64,000 nucleotides of DNA from Rubellimicrobium sp. (GTDB taxonomy: Bacteria > Pseudomonadota > Alphaproteobacteria > Rhodobacterales > Rhodobacteraceae): assembly GCA_019454835.1 (NCBI GenBank), contig JACFNP010000005.1, forward strand, positions 25,185-89,184. Direction: 5' to 3'. The notes beneath the pieces are model-generated. The model was not told the origin of the DNA. It was given only the letters and a program-made list of their open reading frames with translations, and did not search any database. Each line of letters begins with the position of its first letter. Positions within the stretch are counted from its first letter, which is position 1. Both the position numbers and the translations under genes were made by a program. Below, piece by piece: positions 17,064-25,309 of the stretch.

Positions 17064-17876
17064 ATGGAGATGTCCGCCTATCCGCTGGAACTGCCGGAAG
17101 ATGACCGCCCGATGGTCCGCTTCATGAACGTGACCAAAAGCTACGGCGCATTGACCGTGCTCGACCAGTTGAACCTCGACATCACGCGCGGCGAGATGGT
17201 GACCGTGATCGGCCCGTCGGGGTCGGGCAAGACCACCGTGCTGCGGATGCTGATGACGCTGGAGACCATCAACGGCGGCGTGATCTATGTGGACGGCAAG
17301 CCGCTGACCCATATGCCGAAGAACGGCGTGCTGGTGCCTGCGAACGAACGCTACCTGCGCAAGGCGCGTTCGATGATCGGCATGTGTTTCCAGCATTTCA
17401 ACCTGTTCCCGCACATGACCGCGCTGCAGAACTGCATGGAGGGGCCGGTGCAGGTGCTGGGCCTGCCGAAGGCCGAGGCCCGCGCACGGTCCGAGGAACT
17501 GCTGGAAATGGTCGGCATGATCGACAAGAAGGACCAGTATCCCTCGCGCCTGTCGGGCGGCCAGCAGCAGCGGGTGGCGATTGCCCGCGCGCTGGCGATG
17601 CGGCCGAAGATCATGCTGTTCGACGAGGTGACATCCGCGCTTGACCCCGAGGTGATCGGCGAAGTCACCAACGTCATTCGCAAGCTGGTGAACGAACACG
17701 ACCTGACCATGTTGATGGTCACGCACCAGATGGGATTCGCGCGCGACATTTCCGACCGCGTGTGTTTCTTCTACCAGGGAAGGATCGAGGAACAGGGCGA
17801 GGCCGAAGCCTTCTTCACCAACCCGCAGCGCGAGCGCACCAAGCAGTTTCTCTCGGCGGTAAAGGCGGCGGACTGA
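17064..17876 (+). CDS. ehuA: Ectoine/hydroxyectoine ABC ATPase EhuA
   Basis: 270 residues from the ATG at 17064; a GTG at 17058 is an alternative start in the same frame. All ATPase motifs are intact: Walker A GPSGSGKT (about residue 54), signature LSGGQQQR, Walker B IMLFDEVTSALD, and the switch histidine in VTHQMGF. A single nucleotide-binding domain of about 260 residues is normal for polar amino-acid importers. Its stop overlaps the eutB start by one base, so uptake and catabolism are transcribed together. Confidence 0.93.
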   Translation: MEMSAYPLELPEDDRPMVRFMNVTKSYGALTVLDQLNLDITRGEMVTVIGPSGSGKTTVLRMLMTLETINGGVIYVDGKPLTHMPKNGVLVPANERYLRKARSMIGMCFQHFNLFPHMTALQNCMEGPVQVLGLPKAEARARSEELLEMVGMIDKKDQYPSRLSGGQQQRVAIARALAMRPKIMLFDEVTSALDPEVIGEVTNVIRKLVNEHDLTMLMVTHQMGFARDISDRVCFFYQGRIEEQGEAEAFFTNPQRERTKQFLSAVKAAD

Positions 17877-18880
17877 TGCGCCCTTCCTTGGCCGATGTGT
17901 TCGCCGCAAGGCAGGTGATCGCCGGGGTGGCGGACCGCACGCCGCTGGTGCCTTCACCCTTCATGTCGGCGCGCAGCGGGCACGACTTCCTGCTGAAGCT
18001 GGAAATCTGTCAGCCGATGGGCGCGTTCAAGCTGCGCGGCGCGCTGAACGCCATGGCGGCGCTGCCTGCGGACACGCGCGGCGTCACCTGCTGCTCGACC
18101 GGCAACCACGGCCGCGCGGTGGCCTTTGCGGCGGCGCGGCGGGGGCTGCGGGCGGTGGTCTGCATGTCGCAACTGGTGCCCGAGGCCAAGGTCGCGGGCA
18201 TCCGCGCGCTGGGCGCCGAGGTGCGCATCTCGGGCCGCACGCAAGACGACGCGGCGGTTGAGGCCGCGCGGCTGGCGCGCGACGAGAGGCTGGCCGAAAT
18301 CCCGCCCTTCGACGACCCGCATGTGATCGCGGGGCAGGGGACCATCGGGCTGGAGGTGATGGAGGCCCGCCCCGACCTGACCGCGCTGCTGGTGCCTCTG
18401 TCGGGCGGTGGCCTCATGTCCGGGGTGGCGCTGGCGGCGCGCGCGATCCGGCCCGGCATCCGCATCATCGGCGTGACGATGGAACGCGGCGCGGCGATGG
18501 CGCAGGCGCTGCAGGCCGGACATCCGGTCGAGGTCGGCGAATATCCCTCGCTCGCCGACAGCCTTGGCGGCGGCCTGGGCGATGACAACCGCCTGACCTT
18601 TGCCATGTGCCGCGATCTGGTCGACGAGGTGGTGCTGGTCTCGGAGGAGGAAATCCGCGACGCCATGCAGGCGCTGTTCCACGAGGACCGGATCGTGGCC
18701 GAAGGCGGCTCGGTGACGGGGCTGGCGGCGGTGCTGGCGGGCAAGGTGCGGCTGGACGGCCCGGCGGCGACGATCATCACCGGGCGCAACCTCGACATGC
18801 GGATGTTCGCGGCGATGATGGCCGGGCAGGACGTGACCATCGGCGACATGGTGCTGAAGGGGCGCGTCTATGGCGCATGA
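17876..18880 (+). CDS. eutB: Hydroxyectoine utilisation dehydratase EutB (threonine dehydratase-like)
   Basis: 334 residues of the fold-type II PLP family. The Schiff-base lysine is K52 in GAFKLRGA; the substrate loop STGNHGRAVAFAA and the phosphate-binding LSGGGLMSG are present. The start ATG overlaps the ehuA stop. Together with EutC it is thought to process the hydroxylated diaminobutyrate intermediate from hydroxyectoine. In the best-known operon (ehuABCD-eutABCDE of Sinorhizobium) eutA stands at this boundary; here eutB follows ehuA directly. Confidence 0.88.
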   Translation: MRPSLADVFAARQVIAGVADRTPLVPSPFMSARSGHDFLLKLEICQPMGAFKLRGALNAMAALPADTRGVTCCSTGNHGRAVAFAAARRGLRAVVCMSQLVPEAKVAGIRALGAEVRISGRTQDDAAVEAARLARDERLAEIPPFDDPHVIAGQGTIGLEVMEARPDLTALLVPLSGGGLMSGVALAARAIRPGIRIIGVTMERGAAMAQALQAGHPVEVGEYPSLADSLGGGLGDDNRLTFAMCRDLVDEVVLVSEEEIRDAMQALFHEDRIVAEGGSVTGLAAVLAGKVRLDGPAATIITGRNLDMRMFAAMMAGQDVTIGDMVLKGRVYGA

Positions 18881-19856
18881 CATCCAGATCGTCACCGAGG
18901 CCGAACTGCGCGCGCTGGTCCCGCTGGACCTGCGGCTTGTCGACGTGATCGAGGCGGCCTTCGCGGCGCTGGCCGGTGACGGCGTGGTGATGCCGCCGAT
19001 CCTGTCGATGGACCTGCCCGGCGCCAATGCCGAGGTCGATGTGAAAACCGCGTATCTGCCGGGCTTCGACGGTTTCGCGATCAAGGTCAGCCCCGGCTTC
19101 TTCGACAATCCGGCGCTGGGCCTGCCCAGTCTCAACGGGCTGATGATCCTGTTTTCGGCGAAAACCGGGCTGGTCGAGGCGCTCTATCTCGACAACGGCT
19201 ATCTCACCGACCTGCGCACCGCCGCCGCCGGGGCGGTGGCCGCGCGGCATCTGGCGCCCGCGCAGGTGGAAACCGCAGGCATCATCGGCACGGGCGTGCA
19301 GGCACGTTTGCAGGCCCGCGCGGCGCATCTGGTGCGGCCCTTCGCGCTGGTGCTGGTCCATGGCCGCGACATGGACAAGGCCCGCGCCTGCGCCGCCGAT
19401 CTGGCACAGGCGCTGGGGGTGCGGGCCGAGGCGGTGGGCGACGTGCAGGCGCTGGTGCGCGACAGCCAGTTGGTCGTCACCACCACCGCGGCGCGCGCGC
19501 CGCTGATCCGCGCCGACTGGCTGCATCCCGGCCTGCACATCACCGCCATGGGCGCCGACCAACCCGGCAAGAACGAGATCGACCCGCGCGCGCTGCTGGC
19601 CGCCGATCTTTATGTCTGCGACCGGGCGCAACAGGCCGAAGCCTCGGGCGAACTTGAATCCGCGCTGGCCGCAGGGCTGTGGGACCGGGGCCGTCCGGTG
19701 GAACTGGGCGAGATCGTGACCGGCCGGCACCCCGGCCGCCCCGGCGCCGATGCGGTGACGATCTGCGACCTGACCGGCACCGGCGCGCAGGACACCGCGA
19801 TTGCCAGCCATGTGCGGGCGCTGTTCCCCGACGCCGGGGCGGTGATCCATGCCTGA
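18870..19856 (+). CDS. eutC: EutC, ornithine cyclodeaminase/mu-crystallin family
   Basis: 328 residues, overlapping eutB by 11 bases. Rossmann-fold NAD(P) site visible as GIIGTGVQARLQARAAHLV near residue 140, followed by the family's TTTAARAPL and HITAMGADQPGKNEID segments. Ornithine cyclodeaminase-like proteins in ectoine operons are EutC, acting with EutB on hydroxyectoine-derived intermediates. It precedes the AsnC regulator by 42 bp. Confidence 0.88.
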   Translation: MAHDIQIVTEAELRALVPLDLRLVDVIEAAFAALAGDGVVMPPILSMDLPGANAEVDVKTAYLPGFDGFAIKVSPGFFDNPALGLPSLNGLMILFSAKTGLVEALYLDNGYLTDLRTAAAGAVAARHLAPAQVETAGIIGTGVQARLQARAAHLVRPFALVLVHGRDMDKARACAADLAQALGVRAEAVGDVQALVRDSQLVVTTTAARAPLIRADWLHPGLHITAMGADQPGKNEIDPRALLAADLYVCDRAQQAEASGELESALAAGLWDRGRPVELGEIVTGRHPGRPGADAVTICDLTGTGAQDTAIASHVRALFPDAGAVIHA

Positions 19857-19898
19857 GCGGGGGGCAGAGGGCGGCAAGGCGCGCCCTTGGCGGCGGCC

Positions 19899-20375
19899 AT
19901 GAAGCTCGACGACCGCGACATCGCCATCCTGCGCGTGCTGTCACGCGAGGGCCGTATCACCAAGACCGCGCTGGCCGAACGGGTCGGCCTGTCGCCGACG
20001 CCCTGCTGGGAGCGGCTGCACAAGCTGGAACGCGCCGGGCTGATCGAGGGCTACCGCGCCGAGATTTCCCTGCGCAGGCTGGGGCCGCATGTGACGGTGT
20101 TCGTCGCCTGCGAGATCGCCGACCACACCGCCGCCAGCTTCCGCGCCTTTGAATCCGCCGTGGCCCGCCATGACGAGATCACCGCCTGCTGGGCCTTGGG
20201 TGGCGGGTTCGACTATCTGCTCCAGATCGTCACCCGCGACATCGACGCCTATCAGCGCCTGATCGACGCGCTGCTCGATGCCCGCATCGGGCTGGCGCGC
20301 TATTTCACCTATATCGTCACCAAGCCGGTGAAGGCCCCCGGCACGATTCCCTTCGACGCCCTGCTGGGCGAGTGA
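19899..20375 (+). CDS. doeX: AsnC/Lrp-family regulator of ectoine catabolism
   Basis: 158 residues from the ATG at 19899 (MKLDDRDIAIL); a TTG at 19887 is possible but less likely. N-terminal helix-turn-helix (about 1-60, LSREGRITKTALAERVGLSPTP) and C-terminal RAM ligand domain (about 66-145). Lrp-type regulators named DoeX/AsnC accompany ectoine degradation genes in several proteobacteria and probably sense a pathway amino acid such as diaminobutyrate. It is the second regulator of the locus beside the GntR protein. Confidence 0.82.
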   Translation: MKLDDRDIAILRVLSREGRITKTALAERVGLSPTPCWERLHKLERAGLIEGYRAEISLRRLGPHVTVFVACEIADHTAASFRAFESAVARHDEITACWALGGGFDYLLQIVTRDIDAYQRLIDALLDARIGLARYFTYIVTKPVKAPGTIPFDALLGE

Positions 20376-20398
20376 TCCTCGCCCCACGCGCGTCCGGA

Positions 20399-20413
20399 CA
20401 GAGGAATCCTCTG
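20399..20413. promoter_or_regulatory. Short palindrome between doeX and doeC
   Basis: CAGAGGAATCCTCTG, a perfect 15-bp inverted repeat in the 113-bp gap between the AsnC gene and doeC. It could be a regulator site for internal control of doeCD or simply a weak hairpin. Confidence 0.3.
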
Positions 20414-20489
20414 CCTGTGGCGCCGGTTTCAGCCTCGGTCTCTGCGCGCTCGCGCGACAATGCGCCTGCCGCAGCAGACGAGGACCGCC

Positions 20490-21965
20490 ATGCTCGACAG
20501 TGCCATTTCCGCCCGCCCCGAGATCGCCGACAAGCGCCTCGTGCGCAGCTTTGCCTATGTCGGCGGGCGCTGGGTCGCTGCCGCTTCGGGCGCGACCTTC
20601 CGCGTCACCGATCCGGCGACCGGGCAGGAACTGGGGCAGGTGGCAAGCCTGTCTGCGGGCGAATCCGGCGCTGCAGTCGATGCCGCGCAGGCCGCATTCC
20701 CGGACTGGGCGCATCGCCTGCCGCAGGACCGCGCGGCGCTGCTGCGGCGCTGGTTCGAGCTGATCGTCGCGCATCGTGACGATCTGGCCCGGATCATGGT
20801 GCTGGAACAGGGCAAGCCGCTGTCCGAAGCTTTGGGCGAGATCGACTACGGCGCAGGCTTCGTCGAATTCTACGCCGAAGAGGCCCGCCGCCCCAATATC
20901 GAGGGCGTCACCAGTCATCTTCCCGATGCCGAGGTCGAGGTCTGGCGCGAACCCGTGGGCGTGGCCGCGCTGATTACCCCGTGGAACTTTCCCATGGCGA
21001 TGCTGACCCGCAAGGCCGGTGCCGCGCTGGCCGCCGGTTGCACCGTGGTCTGCCACCCGTCCGCCGAGACGCCGTTTTCGGCGCTGGCGCTGGCCGAGCT
21101 GGCCGAACGCGCCGGGCTGCCTGCGGGCGTATTCAACGTGGTGACAGGCAAGGCCGCCACCGTGGTCGAACCCTGGACCGCCGATCCGCGCGTGCGGGCG
21201 CTGTCCTTCACCGGGTCAACCGAAGTCGGACGGCTGCTTTACCGCCAGTCCGCCGCCACGGTGAAGCGGCTGGTGATGGAACTGGGCGGCCATGCGCCAG
21301 TGCTGGTCTTTGCCGATGCCGACATGGGCAACGCCGTCGCCGAAACCATGAAGGCCAAATGGGCCACCACCGGACAGGATTGTCTGGGTGCGAACCGCAT
21401 CTATGTCGAACGCCCGGTCTATGCCGACTTCTGCCGCCGGTTCGTGCAGGCCACCGCCGCGCTGACCCTTGGCCCCGGCATGGAGGACCCCGATCTTGGC
21501 CCGCTGATGAACGAGCGCGCGGTGGCCAAGCAGGAAGAACATGTCGCCGACGCGCTGGCGCGCGGCGCACGGCTGGCCTGCGGCGGCAGGCGCAGCCCGC
21601 TCGGGCCGTTGTTCTACGAACCGACCGTGCTGACCGACGTGCCCGAGGATGCGCTGATCCTGCACGAGGAAACCTTCGGCCCGGTTGCCGCGATCCTGCC
21701 CTTCGACACCGAGGACGAGGTGACCGCCCGCGCCAATGCCACCGAATACGGGCTGGTCGCCTATCTGCACACGCAGGACCCCCGCCGCATCTACCGGCTG
21801 AGCCGCGCGCTGCAATTCGGCATGGTGGCCGTGAACCGCACCAAGGTCACCGGCGCGCCGGTCCCGTTCGGGGGCATGAAGCAGTCCGGGCTGGGCCGCG
21901 AAGGGTCGCGGCACGGTTTGGAAGAGTTTACCGAAATCAAGTACATCTGCCGCGACTGGGCATGA
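20490..21965 (+). CDS. doeC: Aspartate-semialdehyde dehydrogenase of ectoine catabolism (ALDH family)
   Basis: 491 residues from the ATG at 20490, preceded by a GAGGA ribosome site; an in-frame ATG ten codons earlier is less likely. NAD(P)-dependent aldehyde dehydrogenase: PWNFPMA at 164-170, FTGSTEVG at 240-247, catalytic Glu264 in MELGGHAP and nucleophile Cys298 in TGQDCLG. It would oxidise aspartate-4-semialdehyde to aspartate as the last step. Odd point: the cofactor-binding Lys-Pro seen in most ALDHs reads His-Pro here (VVCHPSAETP, His189). It was probably annotated by homology as succinate-semialdehyde dehydrogenase; context favours DoeC. Confidence 0.85.
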   Translation: MLDSAISARPEIADKRLVRSFAYVGGRWVAAASGATFRVTDPATGQELGQVASLSAGESGAAVDAAQAAFPDWAHRLPQDRAALLRRWFELIVAHRDDLARIMVLEQGKPLSEALGEIDYGAGFVEFYAEEARRPNIEGVTSHLPDAEVEVWREPVGVAALITPWNFPMAMLTRKAGAALAAGCTVVCHPSAETPFSALALAELAERAGLPAGVFNVVTGKAATVVEPWTADPRVRALSFTGSTEVGRLLYRQSAATVKRLVMELGGHAPVLVFADADMGNAVAETMKAKWATTGQDCLGANRIYVERPVYADFCRRFVQATAALTLGPGMEDPDLGPLMNERAVAKQEEHVADALARGARLACGGRRSPLGPLFYEPTVLTDVPEDALILHEETFGPVAAILPFDTEDEVTARANATEYGLVAYLHTQDPRRIYRLSRALQFGMVAVNRTKVTGAPVPFGGMKQSGLGREGSRHGLEEFTEIKYICRDWA

Positions 21966-21981
21966 ACAAGAGGGAAAGAAC

Positions 21982-23355
21982 ATGTTGACGAACGACCAGC
22001 TTGGCCAGTGGGACCGCGAGAATTTCTTCCACCCCTCGACCCATCTTGCCCAGCACGCCCGCGGCGAGACCCCGAGCCGGGTGATCCGCACCGCCTCGGG
22101 CTGCCATATCGAGGACCGCGACGGGGAACGGTTCCTCGATGCCTTTGCCGGACTTTACTGCGTGAACGTGGGCTACGGCAGGCAGGAGATCGCCGATGCC
22201 ATTTCCGCGCAGGCGCATGAGCTGGCCTATTACCATTCCTATGTCGGCCACGGCACCGAAGCCTCGATCACGCTGGCGAAGATGATCCTCGACCGCGCGC
22301 CGAAGCACATGTCCAAGGTGTTCTTCGGTCTCGGCGGCTCGGACGCCAACGAGACCAACATCAAGATGATCTGGTATTACAACAACGTGCTCGGCCGCCC
22401 CGAGAAGAAGAAGATCATCTCGCGCTGGCGCGGCTATCACGGCGGCGGGCTGATGACCGGCTCGATGACCGGGCTGGAAGGCTATCACAAGCTGTTCGAC
22501 CTGCCGCTGCCGCAGGTGAAGCACACCGTCGCGCCCTATTACTTCCGCCGCGACGATCTGGATCAGACCGAGGAACAGTTCGTCGCCCATTGCGTCGCCG
22601 ATCTCGAGGCGCTGATCGAACGCGAAGGCCCCGACACCATCGCCGCCTTCATCGGCGAGCCGGTGCTGGGAACGGGGGGCATCGTGCCGCCGCCGAAAGG
22701 GTACTGGGACGCGATCCAGCCGGTCCTGAAGAAGCATGACATCCTGATCATCGCCGACGAGGTGGTGACGGGCTTCGGGCGGCTCGGCTCGATGTTCGGC
22801 TCGGACCACTACGGGATCGAACCCGACATCATCACCATCGCCAAGGGGCTGACCTCGGCCTATGCGCCGCTTTCGGGGTCCATCGTCTCGGAAAAGGTCT
22901 GGAAGGTGCTGATGCAGGGCAATGACGAATACGGCCCGATCGGCCACGGCTGGACCTATTCGGGCCACCCGATCGGCGTGGCGGCGGGGGTGGCGAACCT
23001 GAAGCTGCTGGACGAGCTGAAGCTGATCGACAACGCCCGCGAGGTCGGCGCCTATCTCAACAAGACCATGCACGAGGCGCTGGACGATCACCCCCATGTC
23101 GGCGACATCCGCGGCGAGGGGATGCTCTGTGCGGTCGAACTCGTCGAGGATCGCGATTCGCGCCGGTTCTTCGACCAGTCCCGCAAGATCGGCCCGCAGG
23201 TGTCGGCGGCGATGCTGAACGGCGACCATGTGATCGCGCGGGCCATGCCGCAGGGCGATATCCTCGGCTATTCGCCGCCCTTCTGCCTGACGAAGGCCGA
23301 GGCCGACACTGTAGTGGCCGCGACGGTGCGTGCCATCGGGGCCGTGCTGGGCTGA
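21982..23355 (+). CDS. doeD: Diaminobutyrate transaminase, class III aminotransferase
   Basis: 457 residues of the class-III PLP aminotransferases. PLP-binding features: GGSDANETNIK near 118-128, Asp259 in IIADEVVTGFGR and the Schiff-base Lys288 in TIAKGLTSAYAPLSG. A GAGGGAAAGAA ribosome site precedes the ATG. In this operon it would convert L-2,4-diaminobutyrate to aspartate-semialdehyde, feeding DoeC encoded 16 bp upstream. Last gene of the rightward operon; a hairpin follows its stop, facing the convergent SDR gene. Confidence 0.88.
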   Translation: MLTNDQLGQWDRENFFHPSTHLAQHARGETPSRVIRTASGCHIEDRDGERFLDAFAGLYCVNVGYGRQEIADAISAQAHELAYYHSYVGHGTEASITLAKMILDRAPKHMSKVFFGLGGSDANETNIKMIWYYNNVLGRPEKKKIISRWRGYHGGGLMTGSMTGLEGYHKLFDLPLPQVKHTVAPYYFRRDDLDQTEEQFVAHCVADLEALIEREGPDTIAAFIGEPVLGTGGIVPPPKGYWDAIQPVLKKHDILIIADEVVTGFGRLGSMFGSDHYGIEPDIITIAKGLTSAYAPLSGSIVSEKVWKVLMQGNDEYGPIGHGWTYSGHPIGVAAGVANLKLLDELKLIDNAREVGAYLNKTMHEALDDHPHVGDIRGEGMLCAVELVEDRDSRRFFDQSRKIGPQVSAAMLNGDHVIARAMPQGDILGYSPPFCLTKAEADTVVAATVRAIGAVLG

Positions 23356-23365
23356 CCCGGTGACC

Positions 23366-23388
23366 GGCGCGGGGTCGCATCCCGCGCC
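23366..23388. terminator. Hairpin between convergent doeD and SDR genes
   Basis: Perfect 8-bp stem GGCGCGGG / CCCGCGCC with a 7-nt loop in the 42-bp gap between two convergent stop codons. No T-tract on either side; the location suggests a bidirectional terminator. Confidence 0.5.
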
Positions 23389-23397
23389 GCCGCCCGG

Positions 23398-24165
23398 TCA
23401 GAGCGTGACCGTCAGCCCGCCGTCCACATAAAGCGTGTGGCCGTTCACGAAGCTCGCGCCGTCCGAGGCCAGAAAGACGGCGGCGCCCTTCAATTCGTCC
23501 AGATCGCCCCAGCGCCGGGCCGGGGTGCGCGCTTCCAGCCAGCGGGTGAAATCCGCGTCCTCGGTCAGCGCGCGGTTCAGCGGCGTTCGGAAATAGCCCG
23601 GCGCGATGGCGTTGACCTGCAACCCGTGGCGCGCCCAGTCGGCGGCCATGCCGCGCGTGAGATTGCGCACCGCGCCCTTGCTGGCCACATAGGGCGCCAC
23701 GGTCTGCCGGGCCAGCTCCGAGGTAGCCGAGGCGATGTTGATGATCCGCCCGCGCCCGCGCCCGATCATCGCCCGCGCCGCGACCTGCGAGACGTAGAAC
23801 ACCGCCGTGACGTTCACGCGCAGGATGTCGTCCCATTTGTCATGCGGAAATTCGTCAAGCGGCGCGCGATGCTGCATTCCGGCGTTGTTCACGAGGATGT
23901 CGAGCGGGCCGGTATCCGCCTCGATCCGCGCCATGGCGGCCTCGACGGCGGCGGCATCGGTCACGTCGAAGGCGGCGGCCCCGGCGTCCAGCCCCTTCGC
24001 GCGCAGGGCGGCGGCGGCGGCCTCGGTGCGGGCGGGGTCGCGGCCGTTCACGATGACCCGCGCGCCATGTTCCGCCAGCCCCTCGGCCAGCGCGTGACCG
24101 ATGCCCTGGGTCGAGCCGGTGACAAGCGCCAGCCGCCCCGTCAGATCGAAAAGCGTCCCGGCCAT
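23398..24165 (-). CDS. SDR oxidoreductase, gluconate 5-dehydrogenase-like
   Basis: 255 residues, classical short-chain dehydrogenase: cofactor loop TGSTQGIG at 16-23, NNAG at 93-96, catalytic Ser146, Tyr159 and Lys163 (YVASK). The N-terminus (FDLTGRLALVTGSTQGIG) and the IVNGRDPAR segment favour the gluconate 5-dehydrogenase subgroup, which interconverts gluconate and 5-ketogluconate. It is the last gene of a leftward cassette with a TRAP transporter, separated from dctP by a strong hairpin. The shared operon suggests the TRAP system imports a sugar acid oxidised by this enzyme; the precise substrate is not settled. Confidence 0.8.
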   Translation of the reverse strand: MAGTLFDLTGRLALVTGSTQGIGHALAEGLAEHGARVIVNGRDPARTEAAAAALRAKGLDAGAAAFDVTDAAAVEAAMARIEADTGPLDILVNNAGMQHRAPLDEFPHDKWDDILRVNVTAVFYVSQVAARAMIGRGRGRIINIASATSELARQTVAPYVASKGAVRNLTRGMAADWARHGLQVNAIAPGYFRTPLNRALTEDADFTRWLEARTPARRWGDLDELKGAAVFLASDGASFVNGHTLYVDGGLTVTL

Positions 24166-24210
24166 TGCTGCTTCTCCCGCATCAGGGGGCGCGCAGGCCC
24201 CGGAAATGAT

Positions 24211-24238
24211 CGGGGGGCGGCGTTGCAGCCGCCCCCCG
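24211..24238 (-). other. Strong intercistronic hairpin after dctP
   Basis: Perfect stem GGGGGGCGGC / GCCGCCCCCC (24212-24221 and 24228-24237) with loop GTTGCA, plus one closing C-G pair. On the minus strand it follows the dctP stop and precedes the SDR start. No long T-tract, so mRNA protection or partial termination. Confidence 0.65.
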
Positions 24239-24260
24239 GTGCTGTCGGTCAGATGATGGT

Positions 24261-25271
24261 TCAGTCGCGCAGTTCGGCAAGTGCCGCCTGCATCCGGTCG
24301 ACGACTTCCTGGCCGATCTCGTCGGCATGGCGTTCGTAGACGCCCTGCACGGCGTCGCGGATTTCCTGCATGTTTTCCGCCGAAATGTCGTTGATGGCGA
24401 CGCCGTTGCCCTCGATCCGGGCCAGCGAATCCGCCGACAGCGCCCGGCTGGCGGCGCGCTGCGCGTCACGGCCGATGACCGCGCAATCGACGAGGATGTC
24501 GTGCTCTTCGGGGGAATAGGTGTCCCAGATCGGCTTGGAGAACAGCACCATGAACGGGGTGTAGGCATGGTGGGTGTTGGTGAGATACTTCTGCACCTCG
24601 TCGAAATGCGAGGTGTCGATTGTCACATAGGGGTTTTCCTGCGCGTCGATGGTGCCGGTCTCGAGCGCGGTGAACACCTCGCCGAAGGCCATCGGGATCG
24701 CGTTGGCGCCCAGCGTCTGGAACGTGTCGAGGAAGATGTCGTTCTGCATGACGCGCACGCGCATCCCGCTGAAATCGGCAAGGCTTTCCACCGGACGCAG
24801 CGAGTTGGTCAGGTCGCGGAAGCCGTTCTCCCAGTAGGCGAGGTTCACGAGACCCGAATCCGGCATCATCGACGAGACGTAGTCGCCGAACTCGCCGTCG
24901 AGGACCGCGTCGGCCTCGGCGGCATCGGCGAACAGGAACGGCAGGTCGAACACCCCGAGCGCGGGGTTGATGCCGACCAGCGGCGAGGTCGAGGTGATGA
25001 CCATTTCCAGCGTGCCGGACCGCAGCATCTGCGTGGCCTGCAGGTCGTCGCCGAGCGCCGAACTCCAGAAGGCGTTGAAGGTCCAGGCGCCGCCGGTGCG
25101 TTCGTCGAAACAGGCGCGCATCGCATCGACGCCGTTGGCGACCGGGTGGTCGGCGGCGATGCCGTTCGAGACGCGGATGGTGCGGGTCGAGACATCGGCA
25201 CTGGCGGGCAGCGCAAGGCCCGCGATCATCGTCGTCGAGAGCGCCGCTGCGGCGAGGGTCTTGAAGGTCAT
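24261..25271 (-). CDS. dctP: TRAP transporter solute-binding protein DctP
   Basis: 336 residues with a signal peptide (about 1-25, ending ALPASA) and a DctP-type fold: AFWSSALGDDLQATQMLRSGTLEM, the family segment MAFGEVFTALETGTIDAQENP, and a helix-rich C-terminus. The conserved arginine for the substrate carboxylate probably lies in the MRVRVMQND stretch. It is encoded after dctQ and dctM, 38 bp downstream of dctM, and would deliver a carboxylate, perhaps a sugar acid given the neighbouring SDR, to the DctQM symporter. Confidence 0.88.
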   Translation of the reverse strand: MTFKTLAAAALSTTMIAGLALPASADVSTRTIRVSNGIAADHPVANGVDAMRACFDERTGGAWTFNAFWSSALGDDLQATQMLRSGTLEMVITSTSPLVGINPALGVFDLPFLFADAAEADAVLDGEFGDYVSSMMPDSGLVNLAYWENGFRDLTNSLRPVESLADFSGMRVRVMQNDIFLDTFQTLGANAIPMAFGEVFTALETGTIDAQENPYVTIDTSHFDEVQKYLTNTHHAYTPFMVLFSKPIWDTYSPEEHDILVDCAVIGRDAQRAASRALSADSLARIEGNGVAINDISAENMQEIRDAVQGVYERHADEIGQEVVDRMQAALAELRD

Positions 25272-25309
25272 GTCGGGTCTCCTTGGGGTGGGGGTGAAAG
25301 GGCGACGGG

